Under the pieces are notes generated by a model, which searched no databases, was not told where the DNA came from, and saw only the letters and a program-made list of their open reading frames with translations. Below, piece by piece: positions 33,700-45,192 of a stretch of 64,000 nt of DNA. The stretch is from Codonopsis lanceolata. Taxonomy: Eukaryota; Streptophyta; Magnoliopsida; Asterales; Campanulaceae. A program made the translations under genes and the position numbers. The stretch spans positions 85,184,295-85,248,294 of the forward strand of contig CM028378.1 of the NCBI GenBank assembly GCA_013146195.2, given 5' to 3'. Within the stretch, counting starts at the first letter, position 1. The number at the start of each line of letters is the position of its first letter.

Positions 33700-34735
33700 T
33701 ATCTCGTTGAAAATGATGTAGTAGTTGAATTTTAGAAAAGAAAGTATTTTAAGAAAAATATTATTAAAATGGACTTTAGCGGTTGAATTAAAAAATATGA
33801 GAAAATTCTGGCTGATCCTTTTTTCTAAGTTTTTAACTCCAAAAGTCCACTGTTCTTTTTTTTCAACTGCAAAAGACCAATTTTCGAAATATTGTTTAAA
33901 AATATCGTCTTCTTCAATAGTTTTGGCAACGCACTTTGGATTTGAAAATTACGGTCGTGCTTAACGAAACGGGGATTGACTTGGTTTTTGGATTCATGAA
34001 ATACGAAAGTATAATATATCTATGCTAGATTGAAGAATTTTTCAGTTGAGACGAAGGTAGAGAATGACGAGGAAGAAAAAGGCTTACGATGAAGGAGATT
34101 GAAGAAAAACGTGGAGGACGCAAATTGGTTTTTTATACTATTGTTTTATTGTATTACACAAAAATGAATTATATAATATTTGTACACCATGGTTCAAAGT
34201 TTAATTTCCTAATCTATTTTTGCACCCCGATTCATAAATTTCATTGCATTATTTTTACACCGCAATTCAAAGTTTAATTTTCTAGTTTATTTTTATACCG
34301 CGATTCATAAAATTTATTACATTATTTTTACACCGCGGTTCAAAGTTTTATTTCTTAATCTATTTTTGCACTGTGATTCATAAAGTTAATTATATTAATT
34401 TTGCACTGTGATTCAAAGTTTAATTTCATATTCTATTTTTGCACCGCAATTCATAAATTTCATTGTATTAATATTTACACAGCGATTCAAAGTTTAATTT
34501 CATATTCTATTTTTGAACCACGATTCATAAAATTTATTGTATTAATATTTACACCGCGGTTCAAAGTTTAATTTTCTAGTCTATTTTTGAACCGCGATTC
34601 ATAAATTTCATTGCATTAATTTTTGCACCGCGGTTCAATAGTTTAATTGTAGCGCGATGCAAAAATAATGACATCCGCAGTGCGCATACGGTTCATTAAG
34701 GGTATCGTAATCATTTTGCCACCAAAAGTAACTTT
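33700..34735. repeat. ~1 kb repeat unit, copy 1
   Basis: It shares landmarks in the same order with 34736-35740: AAAAGACCA(A/T)TTTTCGAAATA, CACTTTGGATTTGAAAAT, AACGAAACG, CAGTTG(A/G)GACGAAGGT, AAGGCTTACGATG, and at the end GATGCAAAAATAAT(G/A)ACATCC then TTCATTAAGGGTATCGTA. The internal CCGCGGTTC array (34143-34670) is in opposite orientation to that of copy 2. The vocabulary resembles CACTA subterminal sequence; this is inference. Confidence 0.7.
34143..34670 (+). repeat. CCGCGGTTC array A
   Basis: Units of about 70-75 bases, with TTTTTG(C/A)ACCGCGATTCATAA and TTTTACACCGCGGTTCAAAG alternating. Seven to eight units, well diverged. Confidence 0.8.
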
Positions 34736-35740
34736 TTTCGGTTGAAAAAAAAAGGTAATGTAGCGATTAAAAACTTGGGGAAAATTTTGGCAAGTCCCTT
34801 TTTTAAAGTTTCTAACCCCAAAAGTACACAGTTTTTTTTTTCAATCGCAAAAGACCATTTTTCGAAATACAATTCCAAAAATGTCATCGTATTCTCCAAC
34901 AACTCCGGCAACACACTTTGGATTTGAAAATCACAATTGTGTGCAACGAAACGAGGGTCGAGGGGGCAGCGCCCCTTCGTGGGGGTTCGGGGGCGTTAAA
35001 GATAAACGAGTTTTTTGATTCATAGAATACGAAACTATAATGGATATTTGTCGGGTTGAAATTTTTTTCAGTTGGGACGAAGGTGGAGAAAGAGGAGGAA
35101 GAAGGCTTACGATGGAGGAGATGGAAGAAGCAGCTGAAGGACGTGGTCTGATTCTTAATGATTTTGTATCGCGGTTCAAAAATTAATGCATTAAAATTGA
35201 TGAATCGCGGTTCAAAAATAGACTAGCAATTACACTATTGACCGCGGTACAAAAATTAATGCACTAAAATTGATGAGCCGCGATTCAAAAATAAACTAGC
35301 AATTACACTATTGAACCGCAGTGAAAAAATTAATGCACTAAAATTGATAAATCGCGGTTCAAAAATAGACTAGCAGTTACACTATTGAACCACGATGCAA
35401 AATTAATTCAATACAAATTGATGAATCGTGGTTCAAACATAGACTAGCAGTTATACTATTGAACCGCGATGCAAAATTAGCTTAATAAAAATTGATGAAA
35501 ATAGACTAGCAGTTACACTATTGAACGGCGATGGAAAATTAGTTTTATAAAAATTGATTAATTGCGGCTCAAAAATAGACTAGCAGTTATACTATTGAAC
35601 CGAAGTGCAAAAAATAATATGATAAAATTGATGAATCGCGATGCAAAAATAATAACATCCGTAGCGTGCCTACGATTCATTAAGGGTATCGTAGTTATTT
35701 TGCTTTAAAAAAGTGATTTTTTTTAGTTGAAAAAAAAAAG
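34736..35740. repeat. ~1 kb repeat unit, copy 2
   Basis: Direct copy of 33700-34735 by its flanking landmarks. It has an extra GC-rich stretch at 34953-34995 (GAGGGGGCAGCGCCCCTTCG) absent from copy 1. Confidence 0.7.
35160..35660 (-). repeat. CCGCGGTTC array B, inverted relative to A
   Basis: About six units of ~74 bases with AAAATTGATGAATCGCGGTT, AAAATAGACTAGCA(A/G)TTA and CACTATTGAACCGCG. Its reverse complement (CTAGTCTATTTTTGAACCGC) matches the plus strand of array A near 34579, so the two arrays form a large inverted repeat with a ~490-base centre. Confidence 0.8.
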
Positions 35741-36121
35741 TTATACTTTAATGATTAAAAGTTTCAAAAAGTAGATCGACCTATAATTTTTCCTGAAAAA
35801 TAAGGCAATGGAGCGGTTATTATTTCAGAAAAGTGTACTGACCTGTAATTATATCAAGCTAAAGCCCAATTATCTGGACTTGTGCGTACCAATTGGGCTG
35901 ACTTGTTTAAATGTCAAGACCAAGGCTTTTGTCAACTAGTTCGACGTGATCAGAGGGTTCTATGTCCGTCCTTGAGGGGAGGTCCACCAGTCCAATGCTA
36001 AGAGCCTCCCTAAATGTCCAGATTTAATGGCCCAAAATGTATGGAACCACTAGTATTGTACACATCAATAATCAATAAATCTAGGAAAAATGTCCGTCGG
36101 TATCTTTTCCTAATCTTTTAA
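35741..36121. other. no recognisable gene
   Basis: Unique-looking sequence with two copies of CCCAATT(A/G)-type motifs near 35880-35910; nothing coding. Confidence 0.5.
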
Positions 36122-36422
36122 GGTTTCGTTTGGTAGTCAGGATTAAGATCAGATAAGATTAATAAGCCAAATTGCATGATGTTTGGTACGCAATAGGTGG
36201 TCGGGACTAATAACACGAGTTATCCGGATAAAGTCATTATCTCCTCACTATTAATACCAAGCAGGAGGGTGGAATTATTAGCGCCCTCACTAAAAAAAAT
36301 TGGGATTAACATTTGTAATCTCAAAACTACCTCCGATATACAAGTGAGGATTAACAGCGAGGGCATTAATAGTACTGGGATTAATAATATTGTTTATCCT
36401 TGTCCGACTACCAAACAAGCCC
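36122..36422. mobile_element. PIF/Harbinger-like MITE, copy 2 (301 bp)
   Basis: TAA at 36119-36121 and again at 36423-36425 give the 3-bp target duplication typical of PIF/Harbinger elements. Ends GGTTTCGTTTGGTAGTCAGG and (reverse complement) GGGCTTGTTTGGTAGTCGG are inverted repeats. Homologous to 14786-15066. The 93-codon frame across it is not a gene. Confidence 0.85.
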
Positions 36423-36554
36423 TAACTGTTGCAGTAAGCTCTTTTTTGTTAATCAGAAAAATGTTTTTTTTTAAATAATATTCTTTCTTAAATGCCAAGA
36501 TCCGCCTTCTTGTATACTTCCGACATATTCTTCTTAAATTATTGAAAAATCATA

Positions 36555-36745
36555 ATTATTAGGTAACGAAACGGGAATCGACATAAAATGAAATGGATTC
36601 CTTTTTCAATCAATCAACAATATAATTTATATTTTTGGGCTGAGTTGGAGAATCGTGTATTAATGGACGAGAAAAAAGAAGGCAGAAGAGATGAAGATGA
36701 AACAGCTTGAATTACGATGCATTGAAACTCACAATAAATTGATGT
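36555..36745. repeat. diverged partial third copy of the ~1 kb unit
   Basis: GTAACGAAACGGGAATCGAC, then GAGTTGGAGAATCG, GAAGAGATGAAGATG and ATTACGATGCA follow the order of landmarks at 33960-34120 and 34950-35150. Confidence 0.45.
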
Positions 36746-37477
36746 ATTTATAATGAGTAAAATGAAAGTGTTGAATTTAATTAAAATTTTGTTGATTTTA
36801 TAAATGAGAAAAAAATATTTATTTTGAAAAAAATTGTTTGTACATGGTTTGTTATGGAACAATTATAATGGAATGGAGGGAAATCGATGCAAAACTCCCG
36901 CAACAGTCCGCACCACGCAAGTACTGACTCAACTTTTTGTCTTCTGAATAAACAACTAACAGACGAAAGGTTTAAATTGAAAAAGAAAATTAGGTGTAGG
37001 TTTAAAAGGTTGAAATTGGAAACACGAGATTTAATTTACAATTTGTCAAATATGACATAATTTTTTTGCAATTAACTCTTATTGCGAGCCATTCATCTTA
37101 TTACGTACTTTAAAGAAAAAACTATAATGTGCTTCTTTGGCAAAAGTTAAAATGTGATTAATGTCTTGTGCGTTTTTTTAGAAGATAAAAGTCTTGTGTT
37201 AAAAAATTAAATTATTTTATTATTTTACCATAAGACAATTTATACTGATGTGTATTAGGATTCAAATTTTCAATCTCACTTTCTATCACACGTAATGTTT
37301 TATTGATTTAGCCGTACACGTATCATTGTAAAAAAATACCAAATAAAATAACAAGGATACGGGGTTAAAGTATTAAGTATCTATACAATAGAGAGAGAAA
37401 AAAGGTAGTCATAAGTGATAATATTTATTTTACATTTATTGTTTTATAGTTTTACCGTTATTGTTTTACATTTAATT
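36746..37477. other. no recognisable gene
   Basis: AT-rich, non-coding, no clear repeat or terminus. Confidence 0.5.
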
Positions 37478-38342
37478 CATTTCCACATTATACACTTCAT
37501 TTATTTAGTTTCTTCTCTGTTAACGTGCATAATTGAACCAATTTAATTTTAGTCCATTAGTAAGTTTTGAATTTTTTTTATTTTTTATTTTTAATTGTTA
37601 TCGTAATGAACTTAATCAATTTAATTTTTTTCGACCCGCAATTTAGTATAAAAATATTTTTTAAAAAAAAATTCGTAAGTTTTGTAATTTGAAATATTTG
37701 CTTTTTTTTACTTTTTAACTGTTATCGTAATTAATTTAATCAATTTAGTTTTTGAAACTGAATCCCAATTTAATTTATGTCTAAGTTTTAAATATTTATA
37801 TATTTTAATTCTTTTCTTTTTAATTGTTATCGTAATTAATTTAATTTTATTTTAAGTTTTGTAATTTGAAATATTTGTTTTTTTTCTTTTTAACCGTTAT
37901 CATAATTAACTTAGAGAAATTATAAGTAAATATATTTATATTTTAATTTTTTTAATTATTATTGTAATTAACTTAATCAATTTAAAAAAAATTTCCGGCC
38001 CGCAATTTCGTATACAAATAATTTTTTTTTTAAAAATCGTAAGTTTTGTAATTTGAAATATTTGTTTTTTTTCTTTTTAATTGTTATCATAAATAACTTA
38101 GACAAATTATAAGTAAATATATTTATATTTTAATTTTTTTTTCTTTTTAATTGTTATTGTAATTAACTTAATCAATTTAATTTTTTTTATGTCCCGCAAT
38201 TTCGTATACAAATAAATTTTTTTAAAAAAATCGTAAGTTTTGTAATTTGAAATATTTTTTTTTCTTTTTAACTGTTATCATAATTAACCTAGACAAATTA
38301 TAAGTAAATATTAATTCATTTCCACATTATCTGCTTCATTTA
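37478..38342. repeat. AT-rich tandem repeat, ~180-195 bp period
   Basis: GTAAGTTTTGTAATTTGAAA (or close variants) occurs near 37674, 37850, 38038 and 38232, each followed by ATATTTG...CTTTTTAA(C/T)(T/C)GTTATC. The array is bracketed by TTAATTCATTTCCACATTAT at 37478 and at 38311. Confidence 0.8.
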
Positions 38343-39013
38343 TTAATAAATTTTCAAACTGACGTCGTTCCATCAGCACAGACAAAAATACTAGTATTGT
38401 TATTGTATGTTCTCCGTACATGCATATGAAGTCACAAACTATTACTCCATCGTTTAAAGTATATAAGTGTTTTGTTATTTCTGGATGTTTTTAAATAAAT
38501 ATATAACTTTTTAAAAAAAATAAGTAAATTTTTTATAATATTTTTATTACTTTAATAAGATAAAAAATGACTCATTAATGTAATACTACAAAAAAGTATT
38601 AAGAAAAAAACTTACATATAATAAATTTTTATCTTAATATTCATGTAAACTTACTAGAGAAGACTTATTTTAGGATGAACGAAATAGTAACTTAGTAGGT
38701 TAGTACTCGTGCGATGTACGGAATGTATCAGATGCTCTATTCATTCTGAGTAAAGAGTCAACAATATTATTTTGTGATATTTCTCTTGAAAACTCCACTT
38801 TTAAAGGGTAATATTTACCGCAAATAAAATTAAACGATTGGAAAGTAAAGATTACCGTCAATGGAGATAAAATTTGAACATTGTACATTTTTATTTAATC
38901 CAAAAGGGCAAAGGGCACTTTAGTAAAGTTTTCTAAAAAAATTGTGCGTTAAGCACCTATGTACAATTAATTATGTTTACCATCTCTATAACATTACAAC
39001 TTTAACATCCATA
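38343..39013. other. no recognisable gene
   Basis: AT-rich. Near 38705 ACTCGTGCGATGTACGGA resembles a Helitron hairpin, but the end cannot be fixed. Confidence 0.5.
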
Positions 39014-39130
39014 CTAGTTATCGAGCTCGTGCTCCGCACGTGTTCTTTTGATAATAATACTACTATAATTTTTAAATGTGACATACATTTTTTCTTTTGG
39101 TAAAACCAACATCATTTTCTAATAAATGTG

Positions 39131-39132
<2 letters not shown>

Positions 39133-39206
<74 letters not shown>
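39133..39206. repeat. (TA)n microsatellite
   Basis: Long uninterrupted TA run. Confidence 0.98.
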
Positions 39207-39208
<2 letters not shown>

Positions 39209-39874
39209 TAATAATAATGGAAGTCTTCTAACTAATGTGAAATACATCTATTCTATTAATAATAATAGTAAAAGTCTTTAATTTAACACTTTTGAAAGAT
39301 ACATCTATTATAATAATAATAGTAGAAGATTTTTATCTTAAAACTTTTGAAACCAACATCATTTTCTAAAGAATGTGATATACATATATTCTATTAATAA
39401 TAATAGTAGAAGTCTTTTATCTTAAAACTTTTGAAACCAACATACATCACTTCTATTGCTAGTAAAAGAATTTTATCTAAAACATGTTAAACTAAAATAA
39501 TTCTTTGTAACCAATGAGAAATAAAACATTTTTAGTGGTACGATTTTTCTTAAAGACTTCTAAAGCCAACATCAACTTCTAACAATTGTGAACATATATC
39601 TTCTTTTGTTTGTTTAGTAAACCAACATCAATTTTCTTCTAATGTTTGTTACATCACTTTTTATTGGCAATTATAATACAGATGTATCTTACATTAATTA
39701 TAAATTAATGTTGATTTTAGAAATTATTAAAGTATTCACTTAATGCTTGTTGAAAAATTAGTGTTTTTAGTGAAAGAAAATGTGCAACTTGAGGCACGAA
39801 TTTCTTTACGTGTCATTTGTTTGTTGGCAAATGTAATTGTACAAATGTGTTCTACTCGGTGAGAGTATCAAAAT

Positions 39875-39982
<108 letters not shown>

Positions 39983-40654
39983 TATTGCATTTGTCCAAAT
40001 CGAGTTTTGGATGAATACGATATCAATGCTTAAAGTATGGTGTTAGAAGTGAGTCATTAAAGTAAAGTATTCACTCAATGGCAAAATAATAATATTATCC
40101 TACATTGCTTAAGAAATGATATTGGTAGTAAAAGTCTTTATATATAAGATTTCCACTATTATTAACAATAGAAGATATTAATAGTAAATTATTAATATCA
40201 CAATATCATATTAACTATTATTAATTATTATTTTTAGCCAATGGTTAGAAAATTAAAAAGTCTCAAATCAAGTGATGTGGAAGCTTGAAGATTCAACGAT
40301 ATCAAAAGTTGGGTGAGGTGGCACAACCATAGTGCTTATCATCAACTTTATATATATATGATATTAACATATTTACTATGTTTAAGCAAGTTTGAAATTA
40401 TGATCAACTTAATGTTAGTTATATACCCCTTAATAATTAAACTTTTATAATATAGACTTTTTGGATAGAGTGGATGGTGTATTTAAAAAAGATCACTTTT
40501 TTAGTGATTGCAATGCATGAAAATCAAAAAAAATAATTTTAATGTAAATACTACAAAAATACTTTATTCAATTAATATTCATGCATAAGCAAAAAATAGA
40601 ATAATCCTATAAAAATAGAATGTTTTATAGAGTAGTATTGTATCCTATAAAAAT

Positions 40655-41477
40655 CAATATTATAAAACTCCCCGCCTAACTCCGCCTAGGCGCCTCTCCA
40701 CCGCTGCGAGTTTCTTACTTGCTGCCTAATCGACCAAGTTAGCGCATACGCCAAACCATGCCAACCTTAATTTATTTTTGTAGTTTTGATTTTGTGGCGT
40801 GCGGTGACCGAAGAAGGGAGGGTGACGTACTGGAGAAAGAAGGGGGAGTGGTAATGGTGAGGAAAAGAGGGAGGTAGAAAGAAAAGGGGTTTGATTTTGT
40901 GGATATTCGGTGGGCTGAGAGATGAGATAGATTAAAGTGTTAGATCTAGGAGGAAAGAGATTGGAGGATGAAAATAATGAGGAGAGTCGGTCTGCTGGAG
41001 AGAGAGAGAAGAAAAAAAAAGAAATAAATAAAAAGAGGTTGCCAGTCTACCAGATAGAGGGAAGAAAAAAGAAGAAAAAAAAGATGAAGAAGAAGGGAGA
41101 TGTCTCAGGACTCGAAATTTGGAATGAGAAGAGACTAGGGAAGATATTTTAGCTTGTGAGTTGTAGGAGTAGTAGGTAGTTGGAGTAATTTTATTTTTAT
41201 TTTTTTTGTTCTAAACTTGTCTGGTTTATTGCTTTGGGGTTGTTGGGAATTGAGATTAGTGGTTGGTTTGTATATTTTTGTTCATTTTACAAATATAGAC
41301 TAGTGTTTGATAAAATGACAAATAAAAAAAAAGATTTGTAGTCAATGCGTTCGATTTTTGATGTAAATTATATAAAAAAAATTGTAATTATGCAATAATT
41401 CTAGGCCCCGATTACGCCCCGACTAGTCGTCTAGGCGCTAGGCGCTAGTGTACCGCCTAACGAATTTTAAAACCTTG
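40655..41477. mobile_element. hAT-type non-autonomous element with perfect 8-bp target duplication (823 bp)
   Basis: ATAAAAAT occurs at 40647-40654 and 41478-41485. The ends are inverted: left CAATATTATAAAACTCC then CGCCTAACTCCGCCTAGGCG, right (reverse complement) CAAGGTTTTAAAATTCG then TTAGGCGG and GCGCCTAGCGCCTAG. The interior at 40800-41150 is purine-rich on the plus strand and gives a lysine-rich 71-codon frame (40937-41152) that I regard as spurious. Confidence 0.75.
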
Positions 41478-41485
41478 ATAAAAAT

Positions 41486-42738
41486 AGATTAAAACTTTCC
41501 TCCATAATAAGGTAATTTGACTGAAGCTTAATAAAAGTCTTGTATCATGTCTCATGCAATTTAAGAAGCACATGTAAATGATAAAGTAAAATGAGCATAA
41601 TCCTCAAGTTTAACACTTTGAAAAGAAACCAACGTGAAATAACGAAGTTAAAAAGCATAAATCTCGAGTTTAACTCTTTGAAAGGAAAGATAAAAATGAG
41701 CATCTTGACAACTCTCCACCAACAACAATTGTTTAAAAATTGCAAAAGCCAAATAAGTTGTCTTCTAAGCCCAATATTTTTATATTTTTTTAATTATTTT
41801 TTCTAAGCCCAATATGATATGGTTCATACAGGGTAAGTATCCGTAGACAGAAAAATAAATAAACATTCCATCATCTTAATCTTCATTGCATTTGCATCAC
41901 AATTTTTTGAGTAGCCATTAAATCATCACAATTTCAAAAGTTTAGTTTACAATGTACTTACAGAACAGGATGCCTTAACATCCGAGATTGACCCAAAGAA
42001 ATACCTAAAAAAACAGCTATCACATTCACAATCTCTGCACCTTGTATCATTATTAGATTTGGATAAGATATATTTAGTAAAGATTCTTTTCAACTTATTA
42101 AAATAGTACAATAAATTATCATTTTTCATATTCAAAATGAAAATAAGTTTCCAAATCCGTGCTTGATTACCTTTACATATTTCTTATTCTTTGTTTTTTT
42201 AGTTGCTAATACTTTTTATATGTCTATAATTAAAATATTCCAAAGTTTAATTACCATGAGTCTAATTTATAATCATCATTCTAGAAAGTCATTTAAACGT
42301 ACTTAAAATGACTCAATATTGTTACATTGAAGAAATAGATATTAATTTTATATAGAATAACCTCCATTTGATATGATGTTCTCAATTGAACTAACAATAA
42401 GAAGTAAACAAACATGATAACAAACAAACACAAGACAATCTATAATGCTGGGATTTCACATCGTTTATCTCCAACTCTCAAGAAAATACTAATATTAAAT
42501 ATTGTACTTAATGTAATCTTGGATTCAATTGAGGGTTAGATGAATTGTAGTTTTGACAAGCATATTTCTTTAAAGATAAAATTGAACAATCTTGAACACA
42601 TGATAATCAGATCGGGAATAATGACTGGTGTAATTAAAAAGAGAGATGAGAGGTTCTTGAGAAATTAGAGAAAGCGCGAAAGAGAGAGTGAGAGTGAGAG
42701 TGAGAGTGGAGATAAATTCAGCTTTAAGGGGGAGGAAA
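41486..42738. other. no recognisable gene
   Basis: AT-rich. CATAA(A/T)(C/T)CTC(A/G)AGTTTAAC occurs twice near 41594 and 41658 as a short repeat. A (GAGAGT)n run lies at 42676-42709 and a possible TATA (CTATATATATATAAAAGG) near 42740 coincides with the Helitron 5' end. Confidence 0.5.
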
Positions 42739-45190
42739 TCTATATATATATAAAAGGAGAGGAGCAAGATTTGGAAAGTTCCTGTCAAAGTTGACTTTCT
42801 AAATTTAGAAACACTTCTAATTTATATATAAGTTTCTTTTTACATTGGAAATTGAAAATATAAAATGTCATTATTATGGTTGATTGAATAAATGATTCCA
42901 AAACCTCTTCACATTCTTATTTAGTATATTAAGAAAAATATGCATAGTAGAAACGGGGCATTTACAAAAATGGTCAAGTCAAAGATGACTTGGTCATTTG
43001 TAGCCTCACTTAAAAAAAATACTCTTTTATGGCCTGGTTTATTGATAAACCACTGATAAACCACGACTAGTTTATCGGTAAACCAGTAAAAATTCACTGC
43101 TCAACATACGAAAATTTATGGTTTATCCGCTGGTCGACAGATAAACCGCTTGTCGACAAGTGGTTTACATCAGGTTTATCAATAGCCCGTAAACCACTTG
43201 GTGGCGACAACCGGTTTATCATGGTTTAACCGGTTTATTTTGGTCAATAAATAACCGGTTTATCGTGGTTTACATTTTATTTTGGTCGACAACCGATTTA
43301 TCGGTTTACACGGTCGACCACCGGTTTATCAGGTTTACACTCGGTTTATTGATAAACCAGTGTAAACCAATTGGTCAAAGGCTATATATGTTCATCAACC
43401 GGGTCAAATGGCCATATTTGACTAATGCCACTAGTAGAAACATGAAAGATAACAAAATCAAGTTTTTTTTGTCAATTTCTTTGCATCAATATTCAGGCTA
43501 GAAAAAATAAATATGAAATAAAACAACGATTTTGAAAGTATATCATATACACACACTTTGAAGTAAAATTAATTCACATACAATCAATTAATAATAATAC
43601 CAATATCTGATATTTTTTTCTCTATTTCATCACAACCAAAGTTATTATTGCAAAAAAAATCTATAAATCGAGATAGGATCAATTTTTTGAGACAGCTAGC
43701 TACATGTAAAAAAAATGGAAACCCGATAATTTCTGATTTTTTAGTTACTTATACATGTTAAAAAATTCTGATATAAAAAAGTGCTGATGATGAAATTAAT
43801 CAACATTCAGATCGAATTTGTTTGTTAGTTGAACTAAATCACGAATTAAAATTTATAAACGAGTTTAGAAGTTAAACAAAGTTTTTGAAATATTTTTGGA
43901 AACATGAACATACCAACAAGTTTCCGGTAAGTCGGTAGTCATAGCTTCTGTTGTCGGACTTTCTTTAGGTGGTAACCTTAAAGTTAGTCATTGCTGCAAA
44001 AAATGCGTAATTTTTTTTAGCGATGTGTGGTGAAACTAGGGTAAAAGTGTTTTCTTTTCATTTATATACATCAACTAAAACAATGTGGTTTTATGAGTGT
44101 TTACCAGGTCGCGGTCCAAAAGTTATCTATAGCACAGTTTAAACCAAATTTTTTGATGTCTATTCATCGATCGTTTGAATTTTGGTTTATTTTCCTTGAC
44201 TCATCTCTTATATTTTATTTTCCTTGGTTATATACTATTTTAATTATTTTTTCTTTATGTCTGATTTTTAAATTGAACTATAATACTTGAATTATTTTGT
44301 ATAAATTACCAATTTTGAAAAGTGTAGTTTTTAAGGTTTTATGACAAAACATGTTAGTATATCACAAACAATAAGCGTTGTCAATTTTTTTTAACATTAA
44401 TGTAACTTTTATTTATATATAATTATTTGTATATATTTTTTAATATCATTTTTTAATACGAAAAACACATAAGTGAATTTAAATTTTGTTGAGACTCAAG
44501 AGTAGAGAATGAGAGAAAGTGAACCTCAATTCCATTGTTTAGAATTGGAATTGTGGGCTTCAATTAAATTTTATTGTTTATATCCAAAAAAATATTAGAA
44601 TTTGAATTGAACTGAAATTTTTAATATTTTTATTCTATAAATTGATTTTTTTTCTCCAAAGGTAAAACATTTTTAAACCTAAAGACTATTGATTTTCATT
44701 AATTTTTTAATTTCTACTAATTTACTTATACGTTTAGATTTTTAATTGAACTCTACATGAGAGCCAAACAAAATAATCTTAATTTTAATGTTACAAAATT
44801 ATGATATTCAATTCTATACATCGAACTCATAATCTTTATGTTGCAATCGTTTGTGTATTTTATTAGCACTAAAGTTTTAACTATTGTATTGATATGAATA
44901 TAGGCTTCGTGCATCGCACAAGTGCTTTGATTATAATTTTATATGATTAACTTCAATTTTTATTGTACAAAGTAAACTGTTTTCGTCAATGACATGTCAC
45001 TTCGATATCAATTTAAAGATATGTTTAAAAAAATATTGTTTTTATTAACATAATTTTCTATAATTTGTTTTATATGCATAATAAACTCGTGATTTTTCAC
45101 ATAATTATTCGGTTATATGATTATCATTAAAATTTTATATTGATTTATTTATATCAATATTGAACCGTGTATTACACGGATGTGTCATAG
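42739..45190 (+). mobile_element. non-autonomous Helitron A
   Basis: The 5' end TCTATATATATATAAAAGG starts at 42739 after an A. The 3' end has the perfect hairpin CCGTGTATTACACGG (45166-45180), then ATGTGTCATAG and T at 45191. CATAG in place of CTAG is the only deviation. No Rep/helicase. From 42751 to about 44694 it is a homolog of Helitron B (landmarks GGAGCAAGATTTGGAAAGTT, AGACAGCTAGCTACATGTAA, CAAAACATGTTAGTATATCA), and it contains a MITE at 42955-43431 that B lacks. The last ~500 bases differ from B. A degenerate hairpin TCGTGCATCGCACAAG at 44905 may be an internal relic. Confidence 0.72.
42955..43431. mobile_element. Mutator-type MITE with 9-10 bp target duplication (477 bp)
   Basis: TAGTAGAAAC occurs at 42945-42954 and 43432-43441. 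The ends GGGGCATT and AATGCCAC are inverted. The empty site is visible in Helitron B (GCATAGTACAAACATG near 45395), which proves this is an insertion. The interior is full of GGTTTATC / GATAAACC and GGTCGAC motifs that pair with each other, so it is highly foldable. Related copy at 49373-49727. Confidence 0.88.
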
Positions 45191-45192
45191 TA

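Noticed and set aside
38700..38720. Second Helitron 3' end (ACTCGTGCGATGTACGG)
   Set aside because: The hairpin is mismatched and no CTRR followed by T is at the right distance.
40937..41152. 71-codon Lys/Glu-rich frame
   Set aside because: Purine-rich interior of an 823-bp hAT-type MITE; no domain.
42570..42788. 72-codon frame with LTLTLTL
   Set aside because: Translated (GAGAGT)n repeat on the minus strand, overlapping the Helitron 5' end.
44895..44915. Additional Helitron hairpin (TTCGTGCATCGCACAAG) inside Helitron A
   Set aside because: No CTAG-type end on either strand at the proper distance; kept only as a possible relic in the entry for Helitron A.
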